A stretch of 11,653 bases of DNA, taken from contig QGUU01000038.1 in the NCBI GenBank assembly GCA_003242525.1, positions 1 to 11,653 of the forward strand, written 5' to 3'. Shown in pieces: positions 1-6,646 of this stretch. The notes below the pieces were generated by a model. That model was not told where the DNA came from and made no database searches. It saw only the letters and a program-made list of their open reading frames with translations. Position numbers and translations under genes: made by a program. This stretch comes from Pseudomonadota bacterium (GTDB lineage: Bacteria > Pseudomonadota > Alphaproteobacteria > Rhizobiales > Rhizobiaceae). Numbering within the stretch: position 1 is the stretch's first letter; the number at the start of each line of letters is the position of its first letter.

Positions 1-113
1 GGCTGGGTCGTGCGCCCCCCAGTCTGCATATAGATCGGCTCGGCCCGCGCACAGGCCAGGCTGAACCCGATCGTCGCCAGTGCCAGCAGGAACTTTCCCC
101 TCATCCCCATCAT
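1..113 (-). CDS. Transglutaminase-like cysteine peptidase (BTLCP, Peptidase C93), N-terminal fragment
   Basis: Only the first 37 codons are in the window; the gene runs off the left edge. The start reads MMGMRGKFLLALATIGFSLA, a signal peptide with a basic n-region and a hydrophobic core, with likely cleavage after the CARA segment. The mature part starts EPIYMQTGGRTTQ, which resembles the beginning of the periplasmic bacterial transglutaminase-like cysteine peptidases common in Rhizobiales (family C93, related to LapG), where a conserved 'QPIGH..FC' stretch usually follows. The catalytic Cys/His/Asp lie outside the window, so the call rests on the leader and the first mature residues. GGGGAGA lies 7 nt before the ATG at 113; ATGs at 110 and 104 are alternatives. 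Its promoter must lie in the AT-rich gap to the right, because an intrinsic terminator at 289-313 separates it from the PilZ gene. Confidence 0.6.
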   Translation of the reverse strand, partial: MMGMRGKFLLALATIGFSLACARAEPIYMQTGGRTTQ

Positions 114-288
114 TGTTCTGTCTCCCCGTTTGAGACGACAATGACATGGGCGGATTTATTTGACGCAAAAGAGCGAAGTCGTTATTGAGTAAAATACAGA
201 TGGATTTCTAACGTATTTTGAATGTATAAAGAATAAAACAAGAATAGTATTTATCTAAAATACAATCTATCTCTGGGGCGCACCCAAC
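114..288. other. AT-rich intergenic region with repeated AAAATAC elements
   Basis: This gap lies between the peptidase start and the PilZ terminator. From about 150 to 275 the base composition drops sharply towards A/T, in contrast to the GC-rich surroundings. The motif AAAATAC or its complement occurs at 191-197, 213-219, 247-252 (six-base version) and 257-263. The copies form two inverted pairs (191-197 with 213-219, and 247-252 with 258-263). No credible ORF was seen. It most likely holds the minus-strand promoter and operator of the peptidase gene; several TATA-like hexamers are present, so I do not name one -10 box. Confidence 0.45.
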
Positions 289-313
289 AAAAAAGCCGGC
301 CAGGGCGGCCGGC
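289..313 (-). terminator. Rho-independent terminator of the PilZ gene
   Basis: A perfect 7-bp GC stem (295-301 with 307-313, GCCGGCC/GGCCGGC) has a 5-nt loop. In the minus direction it is followed by six U residues (A-run at 289-294 on the plus strand). It lies 33 bp past the PilZ stop codon, so it ends that transcript and insulates the peptidase gene. Confidence 0.8.
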
Positions 314-345
314 GTTGCAATCCGAAGGCAGGGCCCAGTTTGAGT

Positions 346-963
346 TCAGGACCGAGGCCGGTTGAATTCCGAATCCAGGGTTTCAGGTCGCTGGACGACG
401 GCGAATTCCAACGCCACGCCGTCTTCGAAATGGCGCACGATCTGGCCGCGCATCGTTCCGAGGATGACCTGCACGCCGATGGCCGGCTTGACGTCGATTT
501 CGATGGCGGCGCCGGACAGCGAAAGGTCGATGATGCGGCACTGGTACTGCCGCCCGTCCATGAGTTGCAACACGCTCATGGGATTGCGCGGAGCCATGCG
601 CTCGTGGCGGCGGTCTTCCGGCAGATCGAGTTCATGCTTGTTGGCCAGCCAGGTGAGCTGGGCGGCAAGCTTTTCCTTCTTGCGCTCGGAGGCAATGACG
701 GTCATGGCGAAACCGTCCTGCAGGCGCCGGGTGATGACGCCCTCGATGCGGCCTATATGGTCCAGATAGGCGATCACCTTCTCGCCGGGCTGGCCGATGC
801 GGTCGGTTCGCAGAGCCACGTTGCCGGGCGACATGTCAACCACCTGGCAGGCGTGCTCCGTTCGGTCTTCCAGCATGAATCGTCCGTAGACCTTGACACG
901 AACCCGCTGGAAGCTGCGTCTTTCGACCCTTGACGGCGCCAATTCGACCGCCGCTGACCTCAT
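346..963 (-). CDS. Tandem PilZ-domain protein (probable c-di-GMP receptor)
   Basis: A 205-aa soluble protein with two PilZ-like domains. Domain 1 (about residues 14-95) has the RxxxR motif at R16-R20, but the second motif reads D43-M-S-P-G-N48, with Asn where the DxSxxG consensus has the last Gly. Domain 2 (about 117-190) has R118-R122 and an intact D146-L-S-L-S-G151. PilZ domains bind cyclic di-GMP through these two motifs; by family knowledge the protein should relay c-di-GMP levels to motility, polysaccharide or adhesion functions. Domain 2 looks competent, domain 1 less certain. I chose the ATG at 963; an in-frame GTG at 1005 would add 14 residues, and neither has a strong ribosome site. 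A CtrA-like box lies upstream at 1032-1046, and the PAS_5 gene is 140 bp upstream on the same strand. Confidence 0.85.
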   Translation of the reverse strand: MRSAAVELAPSRVERRSFQRVRVKVYGRFMLEDRTEHACQVVDMSPGNVALRTDRIGQPGEKVIAYLDHIGRIEGVITRRLQDGFAMTVIASERKKEKLAAQLTWLANKHELDLPEDRRHERMAPRNPMSVLQLMDGRQYQCRIIDLSLSGAAIEIDVKPAIGVQVILGTMRGQIVRHFEDGVALEFAVVQRPETLDSEFNRPRS

Positions 964-1031
964 TGCCTGCACCCCATTGGCCGCTCGCGCCGCTTGGCGG
1001 AGCACTTTGGCTTAAACTAGGGCAATGGAGG

Positions 1032-1046
1032 TTAACAAAGCAGTAA
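1032..1046 (-). promoter_or_regulatory. CtrA-like box upstream of the PilZ gene
   Basis: The plus strand reads TTAA-CAAAGCA-GTAA, one mismatch from the CtrA consensus TTAA-N7-TTAA. It is about 70 bp before the PilZ start. Its first ten bases, TTAACAAAGC, are identical to those of the exact CtrA box at 10794-10808. Assignment is by motif only. Confidence 0.35.
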
Positions 1047-1103
1047 ACCGTTGCGTGCAAAGCGGCGAAATTAACCTTCCCGCTGCGGTCGTCTCGGTGT
1101 TCC

Positions 1104-1742
1104 TTATTTTTCCCGTCCACCCTCCAGCACGACGAGATGGCGGATGCGGCGAATGCGACCATATTCGCTGAGCGTTTCCGGTGGCTCCAGCTCTGTAGGA
1201 GCCAGCGAAGGAACGCTTATCGCAGGCCGGTTGGCCAGGTAAACCGGCTCGCGGTCGGGGTCGATGACGCGAATGGTATTGATCAGCGCGTCCACAATCG
1301 GCTCGGCGCCGAGCCAGAACGGCTTTTCCGCCGCCGCGATCAGGCCAAGACAGCGCGGGTGGTGGGAGCCGCCGTCCAGCGGCAAGGCCAGCATTTCGAA
1401 GCGGTTCGAGCGGCCGCGAGCGCTGAAGCCCTCATATCCAAGAAGCAGGACGGAATTCTGCCGGAAAACGCCGTGGGCCAGCCGCCCTACGAGGCGCTGA
1501 TCTTTTTCGCGCCACAGGGAGGGGAAGGAAAAGCCTTTCAACTCGCGGCCATAGATGGCGCACAACCGCGTTCCGGCCAGCCGGAAGACGGCTTCGCCGC
1601 GCGTGTCCTTTTCGAGAATGAACGTATCCGCCAGCAGGGTCTTGATGTCGGCTGGCTCGACTTCGGTCCGTTTGGGCGCAGGACGACCGTCGCGCAATCG
1701 GTTCCAATATTGGAACAGTGCGATCGTCTCCTTGAGGTTCAT
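1104..1742 (-). CDS. PAS_5 (PF07310-type) PAS-domain protein
   Basis: A 212-aa protein that I recognise as a member of the alphaproteobacterial PAS_5 family. It opens MNLKETIALFQYWNRLRDGR and continues with family segments: ADIKTLLADTFILEKD (31-46), FRLAGTRLCAIYGRELKG (53-70), FPSLWREKD (73-81) and NRFEMLALPLDGG (113-125). It has no signal peptide, membrane segment or output domain, so it is probably a cytosolic sensor or protein-interaction module; its ligand and partner are unknown. The ATG at 1742 is preferred because the family starts there and a purine-rich GGGAGCAGG precedes it; reading back to 1862 would add 40 residues with no family character. It is separated from the PilZ gene by 140 bp. 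A sigma-54-like site (1824-1840) and a CtrA-like box (1881-1895) lie upstream. Confidence 0.82.
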   Translation of the reverse strand: MNLKETIALFQYWNRLRDGRPAPKRTEVEPADIKTLLADTFILEKDTRGEAVFRLAGTRLCAIYGRELKGFSFPSLWREKDQRLVGRLAHGVFRQNSVLLLGYEGFSARGRSNRFEMLALPLDGGSHHPRCLGLIAAAEKPFWLGAEPIVDALINTIRVIDPDREPVYLANRPAISVPSLAPTELEPPETLSEYGRIRRIRHLVVLEGGREK

Positions 1743-1823
1743 TCTGGCCTGCTCCCGGAATCTGCCGTCGCTTGTCCCATTGATGGACAGAGGTGCGGTT
1801 TCCCGGCACCTACATGCGTTGCC

Positions 1824-1840
1824 AAGCAGGAGCCGTGCCA
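1824..1840 (-). promoter_or_regulatory. Possible sigma-54 promoter for the PAS_5 gene
   Basis: Read on the minus strand: TGGCACG-GCTC-CTGCT, against the consensus TGGCACG-N4-TTGCW. The key GG and GC dinucleotides have the required 10-nt spacing, with one mismatch in the -12 element. It would start transcription about 70 nt before the ATG at 1742. No enhancer-binding site was identified, so this is motif evidence only. Confidence 0.3.
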
Positions 1841-1880
1841 GCTTCGTTAATTTCTTGTTCACTGATCGGGGCCGTTAAGG

Positions 1881-1895
1881 TTAACGAATGGTTGA
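1881..1895 (-). promoter_or_regulatory. CtrA-like box upstream of the PAS_5 gene
   Basis: The plus strand reads TTAA-CGAATGG-TTGA. On the minus strand this is TCAACCATTCGTTAAC, one base from TTAACCAT-N4-TTAAC, the extended form of the CtrA site. It lies about 140 bp before the PAS_5 start and about 195 bp before the rhomboid start, so it could act on either divergent gene. Confidence 0.35.
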
Positions 1896-1922
1896 CGTTG
1901 CACCTTTAAGGGACGTGTGAGA

Positions 1923-2029
1923 GGCTGAAATCACTCCAGTGGCCGCAATGCCGGCCTTCAGTCGAGAGTTTTCAGGGGGAGTCAGGGGGCTCGGCGGCCG
2001 TTCAGGGGAAACCTTGGACGGCCTCTTTT
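1923..2029 (+). ncRNA. Candidate structured RNA or leader ending in a terminator-like hairpin
   Basis: The gap between the divergent PAS_5 and rhomboid genes has ordered inverted repeats on the plus strand. A closing helix pairs 1923-1929 with 1957-1963 (7 bp, one G-U). It encloses a small hairpin (1932-1934 with 1939-1941) and a GGCC/GGCC hairpin (1941-1944 with 1953-1956, sharing one base with the first). Then 1996-2001 pairs with 2018-2023 (GGCCGT/ACGGCC), with an inner AGG/CCT, followed by TCTTTT. The last part looks like an intrinsic terminator 60 bp before the rhomboid ATG although no plus-strand gene precedes it. It could be an attenuated 5' leader or a short independent RNA. I do not recognise a known riboswitch and see no convincing -10 box. 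Confidence 0.3.
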
Positions 2030-2088
2030 CGTGATTTGCCGTTGCCGGACGGTTTGTGATTCGTCTCGACCTCCTCTACATCCAGCCT

Positions 2089-2847
2089 ATGTCACAGCCC
2101 GATGATCGACCTGCAGGAGTAACAGGCGCCCCGGAGTCGGGGCCGGACCCGGCTGTGACGCAGCCGCGCCGCGAGCCGGTGTTCAACCTGCCCGCCTCGG
2201 TGAGCGGCCTCATCGCGGTTTGCGTCGGGGTACACCTGCTTCGCTTTTATGTGCTCAGCATCGGGCAGGACATGGAGCTTCTGGTCCGCGCCGCCTTCAT
2301 CCCGATTCGCTATTCCGGCCAGTTCGATCTTGAAGTGTGGGCTTTTACCAGCCCCTTCACCTATACCTTCCTGCATGGCGGTTTTGCGCATCTGGCGGTC
2401 AACGCGATCTGGCTCGCCGCTTTCGGCGCGCCGCTCGCCAACCGGCTGGGGACTTTGCGTTTCCTGGCCTTTTTTGCCTTCACGGGCCTGGCGGCCGCAT
2501 TCTGTTTCTGGGCGGTTCACCCCCTGGGCCAGGCGCCGCTGGTCGGCGCATCGGGTGCAATCTCCGGCATGATGGGCGCTGCCGCGCGCTTTGCCTTCCG
2601 CATCGACCGTTCCTCGGGCCGTGCGGCTTTCGGTGGCAGTCGCCTGCCTTTCGGGGCGGTCCTCCGGTCCCCCGCTTCCATGGCGTTCCTTTCTGTGTGG
2701 CTGGTCATCAATCTTGTCACCGGCTTTATAAACATCGTGCCCGGCAATGAGGACCAGATCGCCTGGGAAGCGCATATAGGCGGCCTGCTGGCGGGATTTT
2801 TCGGGCTGCGCTTCTTCGATATTCGCCTGTCTGGCCGTCGGCCTTGA
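2089..2847 (+). CDS. Rhomboid-family intramembrane serine protease
   Basis: A 252-aa integral membrane protein. Residues 1-32 are a Pro-rich, polar cytosolic tail; about six hydrophobic segments follow (near 36-56, 84-97, 100-118, 122-143, 151-170, 197-217, and a last one at 226-243). Family hallmarks are present: H101-xxx-N105 in GFAHLAVNAIWL, the catalytic serine S155 in the GASG motif (153-156), and the catalytic histidine H229 in AHIGG. It should therefore be an active rhomboid that cuts transmembrane substrates inside the inner membrane; the substrate is unknown. I chose the ATG at 2089; a GTG at 2056 is in frame and would add 11 residues, and neither has a clear Shine-Dalgarno sequence. 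The CBS gene follows 84 bp later on the same strand. Confidence 0.9.
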   Translation: MSQPDDRPAGVTGAPESGPDPAVTQPRREPVFNLPASVSGLIAVCVGVHLLRFYVLSIGQDMELLVRAAFIPIRYSGQFDLEVWAFTSPFTYTFLHGGFAHLAVNAIWLAAFGAPLANRLGTLRFLAFFAFTGLAAAFCFWAVHPLGQAPLVGASGAISGMMGAAARFAFRIDRSSGRAAFGGSRLPFGAVLRSPASMAFLSVWLVINLVTGFINIVPGNEDQIAWEAHIGGLLAGFFGLRFFDIRLSGRRP

Positions 2848-2889
2848 AAAGGAACCGATCGCGGCGCACTCTGTTCACCGGAACGTGAA

Positions 2890-2913
2890 GGCCGGCCACG
2901 GCTGACGCCGGCC
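2890..2913 (+). other. GC hairpin between the rhomboid and CBS genes
   Basis: A 7-bp perfect inverted repeat (2890-2896 GGCCGGC with 2907-2913 GCCGGCC) has a 10-nt loop. It ends 8 nt before the CBS gene's GGAGG. No U-tract follows, so it is not a classic terminator; it could be a leader hairpin, an mRNA-stabilising stem or a Rho-type pause site. Confidence 0.35.
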
Positions 2914-2931
2914 GCATCGGTGGAGGAACCC

Positions 2932-3363
2932 ATGACGGTTAGGGCGATTCTTGAGCAGAAAGGCCATGACGTTTTTACGCTCGGGCCGAACGAAAAGCTC
3001 TCCGAAGCCATACGTATTCTCGCTGAGCGCCGCGTTGGCGCGCTCGTCATCACCAACGACGACCGCAAGATCATCGGTATCCTGTCCGAGCGCGATATCG
3101 TTCGGGTCCTGGCCAAGGACGGTGTGGCCGCACTGGACCTTGCGGTGCGCGCGGCCATGACGCCCAAGGTCAAGATCTGCAACGAGAAGCATACGGTCAA
3201 CGAACTGATGGAGATCATGACCACCGGCCGCTTCCGCCACCTGCCCGTGGAGAGGGACGGCCTGCTCGTCGGCATCGTCTCCATAGGTGATGTGGTCAAG
3301 AAACGCATCGAGGAAATCGAGCGCGAGGCGGAGGAAATCAGGGCCTATATCGCCACGGCCTGA
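2932..3363 (+). CDS. Tandem CBS-domain protein
   Basis: A 143-aa soluble protein made of one pair of CBS domains: CBS1 about residues 8-62 (ends in [10 protein letters not shown]) and CBS2 about 76-128 (ends in [13 protein letters not shown]). A charged helix follows ([15 protein letters not shown]). Such CBS pairs bind adenine nucleotides and usually regulate a partner; no enzymatic domain is attached, so the partner is unknown. Length and tail match the common stand-alone family of Rhizobiales. The start is fixed by an excellent GGAGG (2922-2926) five bases before the ATG; a GTG at 2920 would place that site inside the gene and is rejected. It lies between the rhomboid gene and gatB on the same strand. 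The Shine-Dalgarno stretch GGAGGAAC is exactly complementary to a loop of the small RNA at 10021-10130. Confidence 0.88.
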   Translation: MTVRAILEQKGHDVFTLGPNEKLSEAIRILAERRVGALVITNDDRKIIGILSERDIVRVLAKDGVAALDLAVRAAMTPKVKICNEKHTVNELMEIMTTGRFRHLPVERDGLLVGIVSIGDVVKKRIEEIEREAEEIRAYIATA

Positions 3364-3364
3364 G

Positions 3365-3380
3365 GGCTGCGGCAGCAGCC
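3365..3380 (+). terminator. Weak terminator-like hairpin after the CBS gene
   Basis: A 6-bp stem GGCTGC/GCAGCC (3365-3370 with 3375-3380) with a 4-nt loop starts 2 bp after the CBS stop. It is followed only by TTCCCT, so the U-tract is poor. The remaining 137 bp before gatB hold no ORF and no clear promoter. Confidence 0.35.
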
Positions 3381-3517
3381 TTCCCTGGGCACGGAAGCAC
3401 CGTCTCCCGGACGGATGTGATGCCGCACGCTTGCGCCGCTCGCCGCTTTGGACTAGCGAGAGCCAACATCCGAAATCACCCTTAAAAAGTGGCTTTCAAC
3501 TTTCCGGCAGGCTCCTG

Positions 3518-5017
3518 ATGAGTATCGTTGACACCCGCACGCCTGATCCCAAACGCCTGATACCCGGTGCTACCGGCGACTGGGAGGTCATTATCGGCAT
3601 GGAGGTTCATGCGCAGGTCACCTCGCAGGCAAAACTCTTTTCGGGAGCCTCGACAGCCTTCGGCGCTGCGCCCAATGCCAATGTGTCCCTGGTCGACGCG
3701 GCCATGCCGGGCATGCTGCCGGTCATCAACGAGGAGTGCGTCCGCCAGGCGATCCGCACCGGGCTGGGGCTCAAGGCCAGGATCAATCTGAAATCCGTAT
3801 TCGACCGGAAGAACTATTTCTATCCGGACCTGCCCCAAGGCTACCAGATTTCGCAGTTCAAGCAGCCCATCGTCGGCGAAGGCACGGTCATCGTCTCGGT
3901 CGGGCCGGACAGCAAGGGCCAGTACGAGGACATCGAGGTCGGCATAGAACGCCTGCATCTGGAGCAGGATGCGGGCAAGTCCATGCATGACCAGCATCCG
4001 ACCATGTCCTATGTGGACCTCAACCGGTCCGGCGTGGCGCTGATGGAGATAGTTTCCAAGCCCGACATGCGCTCTGCCGATGAGGCCAAGGCCTACCTGA
4101 CCAAGCTGCGCACCATCCTGCGCTATCTCGGCACTTGTGACGGGAACATGGACGAGGGTTCCCTGCGGGCGGACGTCAACGTCTCGGTTCGCAGGCCCGG
4201 CGAGCCCTTCGGCACCCGCTGCGAGATCAAGAACGTCAATTCCATACGCTTCGTCGGCCAGGCCATCGAGGCCGAGGCACGCCGGCAGATCGCCATATTG
4301 GAGGACGGCGGCGTGATCGAACAGGAGACGCGCCTGTTCGATCCCGGCAAGGGCGAGACGCGTTCTATGCGTTCCAAGGAAGAGGCGCACGACTACCGCT
4401 ACTTCCCCGATCCGGACCTTCTGCCCCTGGAATTTGACCAGGCTTATGTGGATGCGCTCGCCAGGGATCTGCCTGAACTGCCTGATGAAAAGCGTGCACG
4501 ACTTATCGAGAAGCTTGGCCTGTCCGCATATGATGCCTCGGTGCTGGTTTCGGAAAAGGCGATTGCGGATTATTTCGAGCAGGTAGCCGAGGGGCGGGAC
4601 GGAAAACTCGCGGCCAATTGGGTCATCAACGACCTGCTGGGCGCGCTGAACAAGTCCGGCAAGACCATCGAGGAAACGCCGGTTACGCCCGCCCAGCTCG
4701 GCGCGATCATTGACCTCATCAAGGAAGGGACCATTTCCGGCAAGATCGCCAAGGATCTGTTCGAGATCGTCTGGAACGAGGGCGGCGACCCGAAGGCCAT
4801 TGTTGAGCAGCGCGGCATGAAGCAGGTCACCGATACCGCGGCGATCGAAAAGGCGGTGGACGAAGTGATTGCCGCCAATCCCGACAAGGTGGAACAGGCC
4901 AAGGCGAAGCCGACCCTGGCGGGCTGGTTCGTCGGACAGGTCATGAAGGCGACCGGAGGCAAGGCCAACCCCCAGGCCGTCAACGAACTGGTGAAGGCCC
5001 GGCTGGGCCTCGATTAG
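3518..5017 (+). CDS. gatB: Aspartyl/glutamyl-tRNA(Asn/Gln) amidotransferase subunit B
   Basis: A 499-aa protein, full length for GatB. With GatA and GatC it converts misacylated Glu-tRNA(Gln) or Asp-tRNA(Asn) to the amidated form; GatB holds the kinase/tRNA-binding part that activates the acyl group. Visible family segments: [13 protein letters not shown] near the N-terminus (cradle domain), [60 protein letters not shown] and [14 protein letters not shown] helical tail and a YqeY-like C-terminal domain (about residues 350-499) follow. I chose the ATG at 3518 ([10 protein letters not shown]), with GGCAGG about 8 nt upstream; reading further upstream gives unconserved sequence. gatA and gatC are not in the window. 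The GNAT gene follows after 15 bp and is probably co-transcribed. Confidence 0.98.
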   Translation: MSIVDTRTPDPKRLIPGATGDWEVIIGMEVHAQVTSQAKLFSGASTAFGAAPNANVSLVDAAMPGMLPVINEECVRQAIRTGLGLKARINLKSVFDRKNYFYPDLPQGYQISQFKQPIVGEGTVIVSVGPDSKGQYEDIEVGIERLHLEQDAGKSMHDQHPTMSYVDLNRSGVALMEIVSKPDMRSADEAKAYLTKLRTILRYLGTCDGNMDEGSLRADVNVSVRRPGEPFGTRCEIKNVNSIRFVGQAIEAEARRQIAILEDGGVIEQETRLFDPGKGETRSMRSKEEAHDYRYFPDPDLLPLEFDQAYVDALARDLPELPDEKRARLIEKLGLSAYDASVLVSEKAIADYFEQVAEGRDGKLAANWVINDLLGALNKSGKTIEETPVTPAQLGAIIDLIKEGTISGKIAKDLFEIVWNEGGDPKAIVEQRGMKQVTDTAAIEKAVDEVIAANPDKVEQAKAKPTLAGWFVGQVMKATGGKANPQAVNELVKARLGLD

Positions 5018-5032
5018 GAGACACCGCCGTAA

Positions 5033-5527
5033 ATGTACATTCGTACGGCGTGCGAACGCGACCTTGCCGAAATAGGCGCCTTGCTCGCCGAAACCTGGCA
5101 CGCGACATATGACGAACTCTATGGGGCGGAAGGCGTCGCGGCCATCTCGCGGCGTTGGCACTCCTTGGAATGGCTCAGGCAGATGCTGCGCAGGCCTGGC
5201 TCGGAGTTTATCGTCGCAGATAGCGGTTCCGGATTGGCCGGCATGGCTTATGCGGCCGTCGCCGGCGCTGGGTCGAGCGTCGTCGAGCTTCAGGAAATGA
5301 ACGTGCTTCCGTCGCTTCAGGGCAGGGGCATTGGCGGCCTGCTGCTGGAGGAAATGCAGAGTTCGTTCGCGGATGCTTCCGTGATGCGCCTGGAGGTCGA
5401 GGAAAGGAACCGGCGAGCGCTCGCCTTCTACGAATCATATGGTTTCGTTCGGCTTTCCCGCAAGAAGGCGACACAGTGGGTCGATGCGACCGTGATAACC
5501 ATGGAAAAGCGGCTCGATGGACAGTGA
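5033..5527 (+). CDS. GNAT-family N-acetyltransferase
   Basis: A 164-aa cytosolic protein with the GNAT fold. The acetyl-CoA pyrophosphate loop is Q96-G-R-G-I-G-G102, preceded by the strand LQEMNVLPSL (86-95). It is followed by the typical VEERNRRALAFYESYGFVRL stretch (motif B, about 122-141). It transfers an acetyl group from acetyl-CoA to an amine; the acceptor cannot be read from the sequence. The start ATG at 5033 has a GGAG about 12 nt upstream (slightly long spacing), only 15 bp after the gatB stop, so it is likely translated from the gatB mRNA. A hairpin at 5532-5556 lies just after the stop. Confidence 0.9.
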   Translation: MYIRTACERDLAEIGALLAETWHATYDELYGAEGVAAISRRWHSLEWLRQMLRRPGSEFIVADSGSGLAGMAYAAVAGAGSSVVELQEMNVLPSLQGRGIGGLLLEEMQSSFADASVMRLEVEERNRRALAFYESYGFVRLSRKKATQWVDATVITMEKRLDGQ

Positions 5528-5531
5528 CGGA

Positions 5532-5556
5532 CTGCCCCTGCCATTTGCCGGGGCAG
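5532..5556 (+). terminator. Possible terminator of the gatB-GNAT unit
   Basis: A 7-bp GC stem CTGCCCC/GGGGCAG (5532-5538 with 5550-5556) and an 11-nt loop lie 5 bp after the GNAT stop codon. The following bases CAAGCTTCTGTT contain only scattered T, so intrinsic termination would be weak. Confidence 0.45.
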
Positions 5557-5652
5557 CAAGCTTCTGTTAACCCCCCGGCCGCTGGCGCGCCGCCTCTAAG
5601 GTCCGATTAACCGCGATGGTGTTTCGTACGCGAACGCAAGGAGCCGTGTACC

Positions 5653-6093
5653 ATGCAAGCCATCGTCGCAGCCAGTATCGACACCGTTGCCATGAAGCCC
5701 GCGCCGATCAACCCGGCCTGGGTGCTGGACGGAACACCCGCCGCCCGCGCGGGCGAGATCGCACGATCCTCCGACGGCACGACCATCAGTGCCGTATGGG
5801 ACTGCACGGCTGGAACCTTCAACTGGCATTTCGGAGTCGATGAGACGGTCCACATCGTGGAAGGCGAGGTGGAAGTCACCGCCGACGGATTCGGCCCTCG
5901 CATCTTGCGGCCCGGCGACGTGACGCTCTTTCGTGCAGGAACCACGGCCCGCTGGCACGTGCCCCGCTATGTCCGCAAGATTGCCTTTTGCCGTCACCCG
6001 GTGCCGCGTCCGCTCGGCTTATCCCTGCGAGTTCTGGCGCGGATACGCGCGCTACTGTCGGGCGCGCCGGCTGCTTCGCCGATTGTCGGTTGA
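5653..6093 (+). CDS. Cupin_3 (DUF861/EutQ-like) cupin protein
   Basis: A 146-aa protein with a single small cupin barrel of the Cupin_3/DUF861 type. Cupin motif 1 region: GTFNWHFGVDETVHIVEGEVEV (54-75), with W58-H59, E64, H67 and E70 as possible metal or ligand positions. Motif 2: LRPGDVTLFRAGTTARWHV (85-103), with H102. The start of the protein (KPAPINPAWVLDG, then RSSDGTTISAVWDCTAG) and YVRKIAFCR fit a family common in Rhizobiales, whose substrate is unknown to me. A short Arg/Leu-rich tail (125-135) is not clearly membrane-spanning. The start is set by AAGGAG (5638-5643) 9 nt before the ATG. It stands alone: the GNAT hairpin lies upstream and a minus-strand terminator at 6125-6159 lies downstream. 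Confidence 0.85.
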   Translation: MQAIVAASIDTVAMKPAPINPAWVLDGTPAARAGEIARSSDGTTISAVWDCTAGTFNWHFGVDETVHIVEGEVEVTADGFGPRILRPGDVTLFRAGTTARWHVPRYVRKIAFCRHPVPRPLGLSLRVLARIRALLSGAPAASPIVG

Positions 6094-6124
6094 CGCATCG
6101 GCCGGCATCTCGCCGCGATAGTCT

Positions 6125-6159
6125 AAAAAAATGCCCGATCCCCGTGCGGGGACCGGGCA
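6125..6159 (-). terminator. Rho-independent terminator of the DUF1127 transcript
   Basis: The stem has 6 bp (6132-6137 with 6154-6159), one mismatch and 5 more bp (6139-6143 with 6148-6152), with a GTGC/GCAC tetraloop. In the minus direction seven U follow (A-run 6125-6131). It lies 120 bp past the DUF1127 stop, so that mRNA has a long 3' UTR. It may also stop cupin transcription from the other side, although there is no U-tract that way. Confidence 0.85.
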
Positions 6160-6279
6160 GTCTTGCAGGCGGGCCGGCGGGGAGATCCGGCAGGGAGGGG
6201 ACGGGGCCTGCATTCATTGGTCGCGCCAGCGAACTGAAAGGTTCACAAGCGCGTCATCCGGGATCACTGGGCCTGAGGC

Positions 6280-6540
6280 CTACTGCGCGGCCGGGCCGGC
6301 GCGTTCCTCAGCCAGCACGCGAAGGTGTTTGGTCGGGTCGCCGCCGAATGACGAGGCAAGGTAAAGATCGAGCCGGGTCAATCCGATATCCGCAAGTTCG
6401 GCATCCGAAAACTCTTCGAGTTGGCGGAAGGCCGCACGGTTCCTCCATCCGTGCCAGTAGGTTGCAACGGCGTCTCCGAGACGCGTCATCAGGCCGGCTA
6501 AGCCCGCGGCGCGGGTGATTGCAAAAACATGGCTGGACAT
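6280..6540 (-). CDS. DUF1127 small protein
   Basis: An 86-aa basic small protein. Residues 29-60 carry the DUF1127 core: YWHGWRNRAAFRQLEEFSDAELADIGL (28-54), with the hallmark W-R-N-R and 'LSD.ELADIGLTR' pattern. It has extensions on both sides, so it belongs to the longer type rather than the ~45-aa type. DUF1127 proteins are small, probably RNA-related regulators; CcaF1 of Rhodobacter, a DUF1127 protein, affects RNA turnover. I chose the ATG at 6540, because ATGGAG gives a GGAG 9 nt upstream; the ATG at 6555 is in frame but has no ribosome site. It is divergent from the LysR gene, which by analogy with VtlR probably controls it. Confidence 0.85.
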   Translation of the reverse strand: MSSHVFAITRAAGLAGLMTRLGDAVATYWHGWRNRAAFRQLEEFSDAELADIGLTRLDLYLASSFGGDPTKHLRVLAEERAGPAAQ

Positions 6541-6646
6541 GGTCGTGTTCTCCATCGTCGTGCGCAGTGGTTCACTGCCACGGGGAGGTCGCGGCAGGTC
6601 GGTTCGCACGAATTCATCGGAACGATGCCAATATGATGCGGGGCAA

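Noticed and set aside
340..933. Plus-strand frame opposite the PilZ gene
   Set aside because: No family similarity, while the minus-strand frame has two PilZ domains and a terminator just after its stop.
3482..5161. Long open frame (559 codons) on the minus strand
   Set aside because: It is the antisense shadow of gatB, whose protein is unmistakable; the minus-strand product has no recognisable family.
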